64,000 nucleotides of DNA from LH-M37 sp965602855 (GTDB lineage: Bacteria > Pseudomonadota > Gammaproteobacteria > SZUA-229): assembly GCA_965602855.1 (NCBI GenBank), contig CBFCZV010000003.1:32545-96544 (forward strand). Direction: 5' to 3'. Position 1 is the stretch's first letter. Each line of letters begins with the position of its first letter. The position numbers and the translations under genes are program-made. The notes beneath the pieces were generated by a model. It saw only the letters and a program-made list of their open reading frames with translations. It was not told the DNA's origin and did not search any database. Below, piece after piece: positions 8,865 to 18,102 of this stretch.

Positions 8865-10838
8865 ATGTTCACTAACAAGCAAAAAGAAATCCTCAATCGT
8901 TCAGGCATAAAATTACAAATGCTCACAGAGGAAAGAGTTTTTGAAATTGCTGAAAGATCCTATGATTATAAATTTCCCAGTACTTCTGAGCTTGTTGAGT
9001 TTTTGCAGATCGCAAATGCGTTATATCGTGGTGGCGATCGGATTATTAGTGATAACGAGTATGATTTTGCATTTTATGCAGAATTAAAAAGACGAGAACC
9101 AGATCATCCCTTTCTTCAAGCTGTTGAGCCAGAAGCTGGTTTTGCCGGGAAAACAGTTGAGCTACCAGCGCGTATGCTGTCTACCGATAAGACCTATGAT
9201 AATGCAGGAATAAATAACTGGATAAATAGAATAAAAAAGGCAGCAGCAGATATCGGTAAGGATTTTGAAACACTGGTATTTAGATTAACGCCAAAACTGG
9301 ATGGTTTTGCCGCTTATGATGATGGTAAAGGGTTTTATACGCGAGGCGACGGTAAACGCGGTACTGATATTTCTCGGGTTTTTGAGCGGGGTTTAACGGT
9401 TGCTGGTTGTGGTTCTCGTGGTCTCGGTGCCGGCGAAATAGTTGTTTCTAAAAAATATTTTTTAGAAAACCTCTCTCCATATTTTGAAAACACCAGAAAC
9501 TTTCAGGCTAGTGTTGTTAAGGAAAAAGAGCTCGAAGAACATGCGGCTAAAGCTATTAAAGATAAAGCTGCGGTGTTTTTTCCTTTTGCAGAGCTACCCA
9601 CCTGGATAGGTAGTTACAAAAAGTTGATGGATGATTACGATGCGATTGTCGAGAAGATTTGGATTTCTGTAGATTATGATGTTGATGGTGTGATATTTGA
9701 AATCATCGATGATGAATTAAAAAAATACATGGGAGCAACCAATCATCATCATCGTTGGCAAATTGCACTTAAGTCTAATGATGAGGCGGCGGAGGTTGTT
9801 GTTTTATCTGTAATACCGCAAACATCAAGAAACGGCAAAATTACCCCCGTGGCTCAGTTTGAAGCCACCAGACTTTCAGGTGCGGAGATTAGCCGGGCTA
9901 CAGCACACAATTATGGCATGGTGAGAGAAAAAGGAATTGGTAAAGGTGCCGTTATACGACTTGTACGTTCAGGTTTAGTGATACCCAAAATTGAAGAGGT
10001 TCTTGAGTCGGTCTCTCCTGAGTATCCAGAAAATATGCTATGTCCTTCCTGTCACGAAAAACTCAAATGGGTGGATGATAATTTATTCTGTTTGAACACG
10101 GCTAATTGTAAGGATCAGATTGAGAAAACGATTATTCATTTCTTTGATACGCTAGGGAACAATGATGGCCTTGGCGCTGCAACCATATCCACCTTGAATG
10201 AACAGGGTGTCTCAAGTATTTATCAGGTTTATCAATTAGAAAACAATGCTGAGAAATTAGCCGAAATTGGTTACAAGAAAAAGACGGTAAAAAATCTCAT
10301 TCAGGCGCTATCCAATAGTCGAAATGTAAAAGTTGAAGACTGGCGGTTTTTAGCCGCATTTGGTGTTAATCGCCTGGGTTTGGGTGTTGCTGAAAAGCTA
10401 TTACAGCATCACCGTCTTGAAACTGTGTTTGATTTAAGTATTGATGATTTCATTAAGATAGATGGCTTTGCTGAAATTACCGCCAGGCAAATATCTAAAG
10501 GCCTGAATGAAATTAGAGATCAGTTTGAAAAAATATATAAATTAGATTTCAATCTTGAAATAACGCCATTAATAAAAGAACTAAAAAAGTCTGGTGTATT
10601 AAGCCCTGTTGCGGGTAAACAAATTGTCTTTACTGGTTCAATGGTTCACGGCAAGCGATCAGAAATGCAGGCTGAAGCAAAAAAACTGGGTGCAAAAGTT
10701 GGCGCTTCTGTTACCGGTAAAACAGATTATCTGGTGACAGGTGAAAAAGTAGGTGCAACTAAAATAGCTGCAGCAGAAAGCAAAGGGGTTAAGGTGTTAA
10801 CTGAAGATGAATACCTTAACCTGATAAAGAAAAAATAA
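8865..10838 (+). CDS. ligA: NAD-dependent DNA ligase, divergent LigA
   Basis: A ligase of about 657 residues with the LigA domain order. Domain Ia has an SDNEYD motif. The adenylation domain holds the lysine in PKLDGFA (about K144), RGDGKRGTDIS, AGEIVV and VDGVIFE. The OB fold includes TPVAQFEATRLSG. A four-Cys zinc finger (CPSC, later FC and NC), helix-hairpin-helix repeats and a C-terminal BRCT domain complete it. All catalytic landmarks are present, but the sequence is clearly divergent: the usual SPTxxVG and AAGSLRQ stretches are not recognisable, and in the NMN site the expected His after Tyr is Arg. The ATG at 8865 lies 10 bp after zipA; a TTG at 8832 inside zipA is an alternative. Neither has a strong ribosome binding site. 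It occupies the place where the essential ligA normally lies. Confidence 0.85.
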   Translation: MFTNKQKEILNRSGIKLQMLTEERVFEIAERSYDYKFPSTSELVEFLQIANALYRGGDRIISDNEYDFAFYAELKRREPDHPFLQAVEPEAGFAGKTVELPARMLSTDKTYDNAGINNWINRIKKAAADIGKDFETLVFRLTPKLDGFAAYDDGKGFYTRGDGKRGTDISRVFERGLTVAGCGSRGLGAGEIVVSKKYFLENLSPYFENTRNFQASVVKEKELEEHAAKAIKDKAAVFFPFAELPTWIGSYKKLMDDYDAIVEKIWISVDYDVDGVIFEIIDDELKKYMGATNHHHRWQIALKSNDEAAEVVVLSVIPQTSRNGKITPVAQFEATRLSGAEISRATAHNYGMVREKGIGKGAVIRLVRSGLVIPKIEEVLESVSPEYPENMLCPSCHEKLKWVDDNLFCLNTANCKDQIEKTIIHFFDTLGNNDGLGAATISTLNEQGVSSIYQVYQLENNAEKLAEIGYKKKTVKNLIQALSNSRNVKVEDWRFLAAFGVNRLGLGVAEKLLQHHRLETVFDLSIDDFIKIDGFAEITARQISKGLNEIRDQFEKIYKLDFNLEITPLIKELKKSGVLSPVAGKQIVFTGSMVHGKRSEMQAEAKKLGAKVGASVTGKTDYLVTGEKVGATKIAAAESKGVKVLTEDEYLNLIKKK

Positions 10839-10850
10839 TTATTTCTTATT

Positions 10851-11852
10851 TTATCGGGCTTTGAATAAGCCTTTTTGTTGCGGATACTGATTCAGATATT
10901 CTTCCAGTCCCGCAAAGTTTTTCGTGCCGTAATTTTCTGGTGGTTTTCTACGTAGCAGGCTGAAATCATTGTTCTTCAATATTTTTTCCAGGCGATTCTG
11001 GTTCTGATAGACGTTCTTGATGTAACTGTGTTGGCCATCAAAATGGATGTTTTCGTATTCGTAGACCTTGTTGAAAAGTTTATCGAGACGAATCATGACT
11101 TCACGTTCAAAAAATGCCGGTGTTTTTCTTAGCAGGTCTTCGCCTGATTCATAAATGATATGTTCTTTTCCGTTTTTATCGACCTGTACTGCAATGCCCG
11201 CAAGGACGAATTCAATGTAAAGCCGATCACGGCATTTTTCCAGATAGCAACGATCTGACATCTGGGCGATTAGGTCAGAGGTGCCCAGCATATGGCCAAC
11301 TAGATGCGTCTTCTGGTCGGGTAGTCTTATCTGGGTTGGGGCAACTTCCAGGCCGGTGTAGTGAACCATGTTGGCTGAGACCTGTGCAAGCTCACCTATA
11401 TTGATTTTATGAAAATAGCGTTTGAGATATTCAGCGCTTCGACTGACGTGTGTGAGTGTGTATTCAGCGCCATTGTGATGCCTGTGGTCGTGTTTGCGAC
11501 GTATATAGCCAGCATCATGGTACAGGGCGGTGATGATGCCGAGAACGGCTCTTTCAGAACCGATGTGTTCATCTTTGGCTACGCTGCGTTCATGGCCATG
11601 GATTAGACGGGATAAAGCCAGTGTCATATCCATCGTGTGCTGTTTGTCGTGATAGAAAGTGTCACAGGGCAGGTAGTCGGGGTGCTCACCCTCAAAAAGC
11701 TGATTGCAATCGTCAAAGGCTTTTTGCAGTACTTTGCGTTTAAATGATGGATAGATATCAGCAAAGGTATCAAGCACAGTTTGCTGCACCTGGTAGGTAT
11801 CCGAAACATCAACAGTATTACTGATGTCGTATTGTGATCTTCTTTTGCTCAT
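10851..11852 (-). CDS. HD-domain phosphohydrolase-like protein
   Basis: A 333-residue soluble protein. An N-terminal helical part leads to an HD-type metal site: HDKQHTMD near residues 68-75, then LYHDAGYIR near 110 (the HD pair), followed by HDHRHHNGAE. The histidine/aspartate spacing fits the HD/PDEase superfamily, whose members hydrolyse nucleotides, cyclic nucleotides or related phosphoesters. No HD-GYP signature is visible, so c-di-GMP hydrolysis is unlikely. It lies downstream of the CHASE2 adenylate cyclase on the same strand, but a strong terminator hairpin lies between them, so co-transcription is uncertain. The substrate is unknown. Confidence 0.7.
   Translation of the reverse strand: MSKRRSQYDISNTVDVSDTYQVQQTVLDTFADIYPSFKRKVLQKAFDDCNQLFEGEHPDYLPCDTFYHDKQHTMDMTLALSRLIHGHERSVAKDEHIGSERAVLGIITALYHDAGYIRRKHDHRHHNGAEYTLTHVSRSAEYLKRYFHKINIGELAQVSANMVHYTGLEVAPTQIRLPDQKTHLVGHMLGTSDLIAQMSDRCYLEKCRDRLYIEFVLAGIAVQVDKNGKEHIIYESGEDLLRKTPAFFEREVMIRLDKLFNKVYEYENIHFDGQHSYIKNVYQNQNRLEKILKNNDFSLLRRKPPENYGTKNFAGLEEYLNQYPQQKGLFKAR
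10857..10876 (+). terminator. Possible intrinsic terminator for the smc-zipA-ligA operon
   Basis: A GGCTT/AAGCC stem with a 5-nt loop followed by TTTTT, 18 bp after the ligase stop. It lies inside the 3' end of the convergent HD gene. The 5-bp stem is short, so efficiency is doubtful. Confidence 0.35.
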
Positions 11853-11929
11853 ATTCCAGCTTTATTTTGTTGTTATAGGTCAGTTATAGCTGAAATATTG
11901 AGTTTTTCATTAATGTCTAATGAATTGAA

Positions 11930-11962
11930 AAAGGCTCTGTTCCAATCAAAAACAGAGCCTTT
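11930..11962 (-). terminator. Intrinsic terminator after the CHASE2 cyclase gene
   Basis: A perfect 11-bp stem (AAAGGCTCTGT/ACAGAGCCTTT) with an 11-nt loop, followed on the minus strand by a run of T. It lies 25 bp after the cyclase stop and 77 bp before the HD gene start. Confidence 0.8.
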
Positions 11963-11987
11963 ATGTTTGTTGGTAAGAAAATTTGAT

Positions 11988-14207
11988 TTATTTGCTGGTA
12001 TGCGTGAAGGAGCCATCCCAGTCTTCGGCTGGTGGGTTTTTGCGATGTTCCATGATTCTGTCGAGGTAGATCTGATAAATTTTTCGATCTTTATCGACAG
12101 AGCTGAGTGCAAAAAATTCGCGTTCGGCATCGTCCCAATGTTGTGAGCGGTAGAATTTGAGGGCAAGATTGAAACGTTTTAAATCCTGACGAATTGATTT
12201 ATCAACATTTTCTATTAAGTCGATAGGCTCGTAGATGGAGACTGGCTCATCCTTACCTTTGACTTTAACAAGATCAAGCTCACGGTATTCGTACTCGGGC
12301 ACTGCGTATTTTGTGGCTTTGCCGACGATAATATCGACACCATAAACCTTGGTTAGACCTTCGAGGCGTGACCCCAGATTTACCGCGTCTCCCAGAATAG
12401 TGTAATCGACCCGGAATTCTGAGCCTTTGTTACCAACATTCATATCACCGGTATTCACGCCAACGCCAATTTTGATTTCAGGCCAGCCACGAGCGGCAAA
12501 TTCCTGTCTAAGGCTGTGCATGCGTTCGGTCATGAGCATGGCAGCATTCATGGCGTGTAAAGCATGTTGGGGGTCGTCCAGTGGTGCGCCCCAGAAGGCC
12601 ATAACGGCGTCACCCATGTATTTGTCGATGGTGCCACGTTGATCCTGAATGATTTCTGTAATGGGTGTCAGGAAGCCATTCATGAGTTCGGTGAGTTCCT
12701 TAGGATCAGTGTTCTCAGAGATAGTGGTGAACCCACGTACATCGGTGAATAGAACCGACATGTCTTTAATTTCACCATCCAGATTGATTTCTTCCATTTT
12801 TTTGCTCATTTCATCGACTAGTTCGGGGGGGACATATTGCCCAAACAGGTGGGCAAGCTGGCGTTTGCCGCGTGATTCGATGAAGAAGCCGTAAATCATC
12901 TGTAGTGTGAATAAAACAACCGTGAGCAGCACGGGTGTGGCGATGGGTAGAACCATCTGGGATTGTGTCCATGCAAACATATTGCTGGTAATCAGAAAAC
13001 TGACAATGGAGATTGAAACGACGACGCCCCATGTGGCTGAAAGCCAGGGTAGCAGGAAGGTGAGGAGTAAACCCAATGCAACCAGTAATATGAATTCGAA
13101 GCCTTTGGTGTAGCCGGGTTTGTGCATAATACGTTGGTCGAGAATGCCCTGGATGATATTGGCGTGGATTTCTACCCCGGGGTAGGCGGCTTCAAGAGGG
13201 GTAGTACGCAAGTCGAGCAGGCCGGGGGCTGATGTGCCGAATAGTGCGATTTTGTCTTTAAGTCGGTCAATATCGACAGTTTTGTTGAGTACGTCAGAGG
13301 CGGAGATGTAATCAAAACTTTTTTGTTTTCCTATGTAAGGTACCAGCGCATTGCCACTTTCATCGACAGGGATACGAATATCGCCAATTTTGATCCACTC
13401 AAGAAATAGATCGTTATTGTCGATGTTGGTCTCAACGACGAGCTCAATCTGGGGTGAGCCAATGGCGGAGCGTGCCAGAGCCATAGCAAGTGATTCATAA
13501 AGTTGACCATCGTGCTCCTGCAGTAATGGAACACGCCTGAAAACACCGTCATCATCCAGTGCCGGATTATCGAAGAAGCCGCCGCTAAAAGCGTTTTTTT
13601 GCAAGATTCCGATATTGGCGGTATAGGCATTGGGTGAGTAGAAAGGAATACGCCCCTTTGTGTTGTCATCAAGACTGGCTACAGATACCGGTAGGCCACC
13701 TTTGGAGGTTGATGATTCATTACTGAGAAAGACTACACCCATGATGGTTTGTCGATCTTTGAGGCTTTTGGCGAACATCTCATCGCGAAGCAGCGAATCT
13801 CTTACTTTGCTGTACTCTTTCTGGAAGCTAGTATTATTCTTCAGCGAGCTTTTTGACATCCGTTCGAGTAATTTGCCGCCTTCATCGATATCTTCTTCTG
13901 CAAATACGATATCAAAGCCAATTTCTTTGATTTTGTATTGATCAAATAGATTATCAATAATCTTGGCCATAACATCACGATTCCAGGGCCAGCGTCCGAT
14001 CTCACCTAAACTTTCTTCGTCGATGTCGATAATGACAACCTGGTTGTCTTTTTTGTTGGGCAGGGTGAGCTTGAGGCGTGTGTCGTAGGCAAGGTTTTCA
14101 ATTACAGTGAGGGCGGTGATTGGATATGCGCCTCCTACGTGTAGCAAAAACATCAGAGTCAGGGCGAGCCCCAGGGCGTATCGAATATAACGTTGAAAAT
14201 CTTGCAT
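11988..14207 (-). CDS. CHASE2-domain adenylate cyclase (class III)
   Basis: A 739-residue membrane sensor. A signal-anchor helix (about 9-27) is followed by an extracytoplasmic CHASE2 domain (about 30-360, with the IDIDEESLGEIGRWPW motif), three transmembrane helices (about 368-440) and a class III cyclase domain (about 480-660). Metal-binding aspartates are D489 (VLFTDVRGF) and D533 (KYMGDAVM). K529 and D601 (VDYTILGDAVN) are the residues that select adenine, so the product is most likely cAMP. A C-terminal tail of about 75 residues looks TPR-like. CHASE2 is an extracellular sensing domain with unknown ligands. The same domain heads the Ser/Thr kinase at 24.2-26.9 kb. It is separated by 222 bp from the hybrid kinase upstream and probably has its own promoter. 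Confidence 0.92.
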   Translation of the reverse strand: MQDFQRYIRYALGLALTLMFLLHVGGAYPITALTVIENLAYDTRLKLTLPNKKDNQVVIIDIDEESLGEIGRWPWNRDVMAKIIDNLFDQYKIKEIGFDIVFAEEDIDEGGKLLERMSKSSLKNNTSFQKEYSKVRDSLLRDEMFAKSLKDRQTIMGVVFLSNESSTSKGGLPVSVASLDDNTKGRIPFYSPNAYTANIGILQKNAFSGGFFDNPALDDDGVFRRVPLLQEHDGQLYESLAMALARSAIGSPQIELVVETNIDNNDLFLEWIKIGDIRIPVDESGNALVPYIGKQKSFDYISASDVLNKTVDIDRLKDKIALFGTSAPGLLDLRTTPLEAAYPGVEIHANIIQGILDQRIMHKPGYTKGFEFILLVALGLLLTFLLPWLSATWGVVVSISIVSFLITSNMFAWTQSQMVLPIATPVLLTVVLFTLQMIYGFFIESRGKRQLAHLFGQYVPPELVDEMSKKMEEINLDGEIKDMSVLFTDVRGFTTISENTDPKELTELMNGFLTPITEIIQDQRGTIDKYMGDAVMAFWGAPLDDPQHALHAMNAAMLMTERMHSLRQEFAARGWPEIKIGVGVNTGDMNVGNKGSEFRVDYTILGDAVNLGSRLEGLTKVYGVDIIVGKATKYAVPEYEYRELDLVKVKGKDEPVSIYEPIDLIENVDKSIRQDLKRFNLALKFYRSQHWDDAEREFFALSSVDKDRKIYQIYLDRIMEHRKNPPAEDWDGSFTHTSK

Positions 14208-14429
14208 CTTTCTTCCTGAATGCGCACCCTGCGCTTCTTTTATTATTGATAGGTGGAAAATAGCAAAGATAGCCGCTGAAAGCTATAACTCAGATGCGGC
14301 AAATTGACATTATGTAGTCTTCGTTGTGTAAATAAACTGGGTATAAAAGCCTCGTAGCTAAGTATTTTAGATAAAAAGTATTATGTAATGGCTTTTGTGG
14401 TGATCGAGGGTTAGTTTTAAATGTTTTGA

Positions 14430-17144
14430 TTAAATCATGAGAGTGCTTTGGTCAGTGTTGATGAGTTTTTCTATTTCTTTTAGAAGTAGTTGTGTGTTTG
14501 GTTCCAGATTATTTGAGATATTATTATCAATGTCTGATTCGAGTCGTTCAGCGGCATGTCTGAGTGTTAAAGTGCCGCAGCAGCGAGCTGCTCCGTGTAG
14601 TTTATGTGCTTGTTGCCTGAGTTGTTCGATATTTTGGCTGGCTAATGCTTCGGTGATGATTTGTAAGTAAGATGGCAGTTCATTGATTAACATGCCAGTT
14701 AATTCGTTGGCCAGTTGGATATTGCCTGCAGCAAGTTTTAAGGCTTCTGATTTGGAAAATAATTCTATTTCATGATCTGCATCTATCTGTTGCTTGCGGT
14801 TTATTTTATTTTTTAGCCACTTGTCGATGGTGTTTTGAATGCTGGTTTCGTTAACAGGTTTTATAAGAACGTCATTTATTTCACATTGTTCAAATTTGCG
14901 GGATTCTTTTGATGCCATGGCGTTAGCAGTTAGTGCAATAATTATGGTGTCATCATTGTTTTTATTTTCACGTATATGTATGGAGCTTTCATAGCCATCC
15001 ATGTCGGGCATTTGAAGATCCATGAATATTAAATCAAAATGATGATTTTTTGTCAGGTCAATAGCTTGTTGACCGCTTTCGGCAGTAACTACCTGAGCAC
15101 CATTTTTAGTTAAAATTATTTCTGCAAGTTTTAAATTAATATCATTGTCGTCAACGACAAGAACGTTTAAACCAGACCATTCGAACAGGGCTTTGTTAGC
15201 TGGCTGTTCCATTTCTGCTGATTTTATATCTGGATTAATAAGCTTTGATGCAGATTGTTTAATGAATACGTGTTTTGCTGAGTGAAAAACAGCATCATTA
15301 AATCCATAATTTTTTATGTCGTTAAGTTTTTTATGAGAACGTGTGCTAACAATGGCAAGCAGGGGAGTGGTGGATTTATTTTTAGGGATAAAAGACCTTA
15401 TTGCCTCGTCATTCATACATGACTTGCATATATTGATAATTGCCAAATCATAGCTCGATAATTCAGTGGGTATTTGTGTATAGGTATCGGTTTTACAACC
15501 CCATAAATCAAGCATGTTTTGGACTGCTGTGCAGCAGGTTTTTTGCTGGTCAACAAGGCATATATGCTTATTAAGAAAAGAAGGGTCAGGATTGTATTCT
15601 TGTTGTTTGCATTCAGCAGAAATTCTCAGTGTGAAAGTAGAGCCCCTGTTATATTGGCTCTTGAAGTCGATGTCACCCTGCAAAAGTTGTGCGAGTTTTT
15701 TTGATATAACGAGGCCAAGTCCGGTGCCGCCAAATTTTCTTTCTATGGTTTTGTCAGCTTGAGTGAAAGCATTGAATAGCCGATCCCGCTGGAGCTGGTT
15801 CATGCCAATACCCGTATCTGTTACCGAGAAAATTAATTGTGTTGATAAATTGTCTTCCTGATGTGAACCTATATGCAATGATACAAAACCTTTTTCAGTA
15901 AACTTTATGGCATTTCCAATCAGGTTAATAAGTATTTGTTTGGCACGATTTGGGTCTGAATTAATGATATTAGGTGTACCTTTATCAATGTAGTAAAAAA
16001 GTTCAAGACTTTTTTCGTAGGCGATGGGTATTAATAAATCAATAACCTCTTCTACAATATCGACAATGTTAAATTCTGAATTATTTATTTCCAGCTTTCC
16101 TGATTCTATTTTTGATAAATCAAGCACGTCATCAATAATATAAAGAAGATTGTTGGCTGATTTTTTAATTATTTCGGCGTAGTCGCGCTGTTGCGATTCT
16201 AGATTAGTGTTTTCCAGTAATTCAGTGAAACCAAGAATGCCTCCAAGAGGGGTTCGGAGCTCGTGACTCATATCGGCTAAAAATTCGGTCTTAGCTTTGC
16301 TAGCCTGTATGGCTTTAGATCTAGAGATGTCCAGTTCGGCATTCCTTATCTCAAGCTCTTCCATAGTCTCTTGGAGTTCTCTGGTCGATTCGTCTATTTG
16401 GGCGTTAAGGTAACTGTGAGAACTTTGTAGTTCTTCAGTCATGATATTTACGCACGATTCCAGTACGCCAAGGTCGCCGGGTGATTGGTCGTTGATCCGG
16501 ATTTTGTAATCACCGGATGATATTTTTTTTACAGTGTTGGTGAGAGTCTGTACGGGTTTTGATATTTTTCTGCTCAGTCTTAGGGCGACAATCATGCTTG
16601 CTATTAATATGACAAGAGTTAATAAACCTCCTTTGGCTGCGGTTTGTATTTTTTTTGCATTGATATTTAAAGAAGTAAAAGTGAGTTCAATATAACCAAT
16701 AATTTCTTCCTGCTTGTCAGGTAGGTTGTCCTGATTGTTAAATGGGCTGACAGACATTGTTGTTGTTTTAATGGGTTCTTTAAATACAGTCAGCTCATTA
16801 GATGCGAATCGGTGCCATAGTGATTTACTTATTTGCGATCTGTTTTTATCTGAGGTTGAGATAAGCGTTTCATTGTCAGAGTTAGTGATTTTTATGCTAA
16901 TAATATCTACATTAGACTGGATGTTATTCAGGATAGGTTTCAGGCTCTCTACGTTCCCTGAGAAAACAGCGTATTCTGAAATAGGGCCTAGTTGTTGGGT
17001 GATAATGTTGCCGTGTTTTATCTCTGATTCTGAAATAAAGTCCAGCTGCGCCAGTGTGAAATAACTGGTTAGCACTATTGACACCACCAGGATGGGCAGT
17101 AGTGCAAGAGCCAGAATTTGTTTTCTAATGTCCCAGTTATTCAT
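14430..17144 (-). CDS. BarA-like hybrid sensor histidine kinase (HAMP-HisKA-HATPase-REC-REC-HPt)
   Basis: A 904-residue tripartite kinase. TM1 (about 9-32), a periplasmic sensor (about 33-165), TM2 (about 170-190), HAMP and a coiled coil come first. HisKA follows with phospho-His H294 in MSHELRTPL, then the HATPase (N box NLIGNAIKF, G boxes DTGIGM and GGTGLGL). A first receiver-like domain (about 525-640) lacks a recognisable phospho-Asp site. A functional receiver (D709 in FMDLQMPDMDG, K762) and a C-terminal HPt with H847 (AHKLHGAA) complete the relay. The order matches BarA/EvgS-type phosphorelay sensors. No matching response regulator is adjacent. The start overlaps the end of the substrate-binding protein gene by 4 bp, so the two are translationally coupled and likely act together. 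Confidence 0.92.
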   Translation of the reverse strand: MNNWDIRKQILALALLPILVVSIVLTSYFTLAQLDFISESEIKHGNIITQQLGPISEYAVFSGNVESLKPILNNIQSNVDIISIKITNSDNETLISTSDKNRSQISKSLWHRFASNELTVFKEPIKTTTMSVSPFNNQDNLPDKQEEIIGYIELTFTSLNINAKKIQTAAKGGLLTLVILIASMIVALRLSRKISKPVQTLTNTVKKISSGDYKIRINDQSPGDLGVLESCVNIMTEELQSSHSYLNAQIDESTRELQETMEELEIRNAELDISRSKAIQASKAKTEFLADMSHELRTPLGGILGFTELLENTNLESQQRDYAEIIKKSANNLLYIIDDVLDLSKIESGKLEINNSEFNIVDIVEEVIDLLIPIAYEKSLELFYYIDKGTPNIINSDPNRAKQILINLIGNAIKFTEKGFVSLHIGSHQEDNLSTQLIFSVTDTGIGMNQLQRDRLFNAFTQADKTIERKFGGTGLGLVISKKLAQLLQGDIDFKSQYNRGSTFTLRISAECKQQEYNPDPSFLNKHICLVDQQKTCCTAVQNMLDLWGCKTDTYTQIPTELSSYDLAIINICKSCMNDEAIRSFIPKNKSTTPLLAIVSTRSHKKLNDIKNYGFNDAVFHSAKHVFIKQSASKLINPDIKSAEMEQPANKALFEWSGLNVLVVDDNDINLKLAEIILTKNGAQVVTAESGQQAIDLTKNHHFDLIFMDLQMPDMDGYESSIHIRENKNNDDTIIIALTANAMASKESRKFEQCEINDVLIKPVNETSIQNTIDKWLKNKINRKQQIDADHEIELFSKSEALKLAAGNIQLANELTGMLINELPSYLQIITEALASQNIEQLRQQAHKLHGAARCCGTLTLRHAAERLESDIDNNISNNLEPNTQLLLKEIEKLINTDQSTLMI

Positions 17145-18064
17145 TGTTTTAGTTTTTCTGTAAGTAGCTTGCTGTCAGGTAGGGTGATACCCAGTGATTT
17201 GGCTACGTTTTTGTTAGTAATTACGTCAAAATATTTTGGGTAAAGATGGTGATCGATTATGTTCTGATTGTTGTAGTGCTGTTGAATAAGTTCTGCTATC
17301 TGTTTTCCCAGTTGTTTTTCTGAGCTGTTTATTGCAGCTAATGCACCTGCACGAACAAAGTTTTTAGAGAAACCGATAATTGGTACTCTGTGTCTATAGC
17401 TGGTTAGCAGAATGCTTTTAATGGTTTTGGCGTTATAAATGGATGGGTCCGGTAATGCCAGCAGAACGTCGCTATTTAATAAGGAGGTATTGAGTGCATC
17501 AATGATGTTGATGAATCTATTGAGTATTATTGTTTTTAGTATTAGTTTATTCTCTGCGGCACATGATTCTAATCTCTTTGTTAAAAACTCGTTCGGGCTG
17601 GATAAAATTACACTGACCGTCTTCCAGTTAGTATCTAATAATCGTGCTAAGGCAAATTGCTTGCAAGTTACCTGGGTCATTGATAGATGTGGCTTGCTTT
17701 TTTTGTCTGGATCTATATTAGGGCTGGTGTCTGTATAAACTCTTAATATCGGATTTGATGTTTTTTTATTATCAATGAATGTGGTCGCTTCATGCCCTAT
17801 GCTAATAATAAGATTGTCATTGGCACCAATATCTATTTGTTGCTCTGTGTTAAATATATCAGTGTTTATGTCTGAAGCTTCGAGATAGGGAAGGATGTTT
17901 TTTATTAGTAACTTGTGGTAATTGTTATTGGCAGAACTAATGATGACAGCTTGCTGTGCCGCAGTGACCTGAATTGGTATGAACAAAATACAGGCGAGCA
18001 GAAGGTAGCTGCTAATAGATGCAGTTAGCTTTTCAATAAAACTTCTAGTTAAGATGTGATCCAT
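17141..18064 (-). CDS. ABC-type substrate-binding protein-like periplasmic protein (orphan)
   Basis: A 307-residue secreted protein with a signal peptide (hydrophobic stretch about residues 19-34, cleavage probably after VTAA). The rest resembles the ABC_sub_bind / LacI-like periplasmic fold: AVIISSANNNYHKLL at the start, a central NDNLIISIGHEA segment, and VLLALPDPSIYNAK with VPIIGFSKNFVRAGALAAI near the C-terminal lobe. No permease or ATPase gene is nearby. Instead it lies between a TonB-dependent receptor and a hybrid kinase, and the kinase start overlaps its stop by 4 bp. The likely role is as a periplasmic ligand sensor for the kinase rather than a transport component (inference). The ligand is unknown. 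Confidence 0.7.
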   Translation of the reverse strand: MDHILTRSFIEKLTASISSYLLLACILFIPIQVTAAQQAVIISSANNNYHKLLIKNILPYLEASDINTDIFNTEQQIDIGANDNLIISIGHEATTFIDNKKTSNPILRVYTDTSPNIDPDKKSKPHLSMTQVTCKQFALARLLDTNWKTVSVILSSPNEFLTKRLESCAAENKLILKTIILNRFINIIDALNTSLLNSDVLLALPDPSIYNAKTIKSILLTSYRHRVPIIGFSKNFVRAGALAAINSSEKQLGKQIAELIQQHYNNQNIIDHHLYPKYFDVITNKNVAKSLGITLPDSKLLTEKLKQ

Positions 18065-18102
18065 TTATTAACTGCGTCCTTTTGTATTTTCTATTTGATT
18101 AC

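Noticed and set aside
14303..14335. Plus-strand TTGACA with a TAAATA downstream
   Set aside because: No plus-strand gene follows; both neighbours are on the minus strand, so it is probably chance in A/T-rich DNA.
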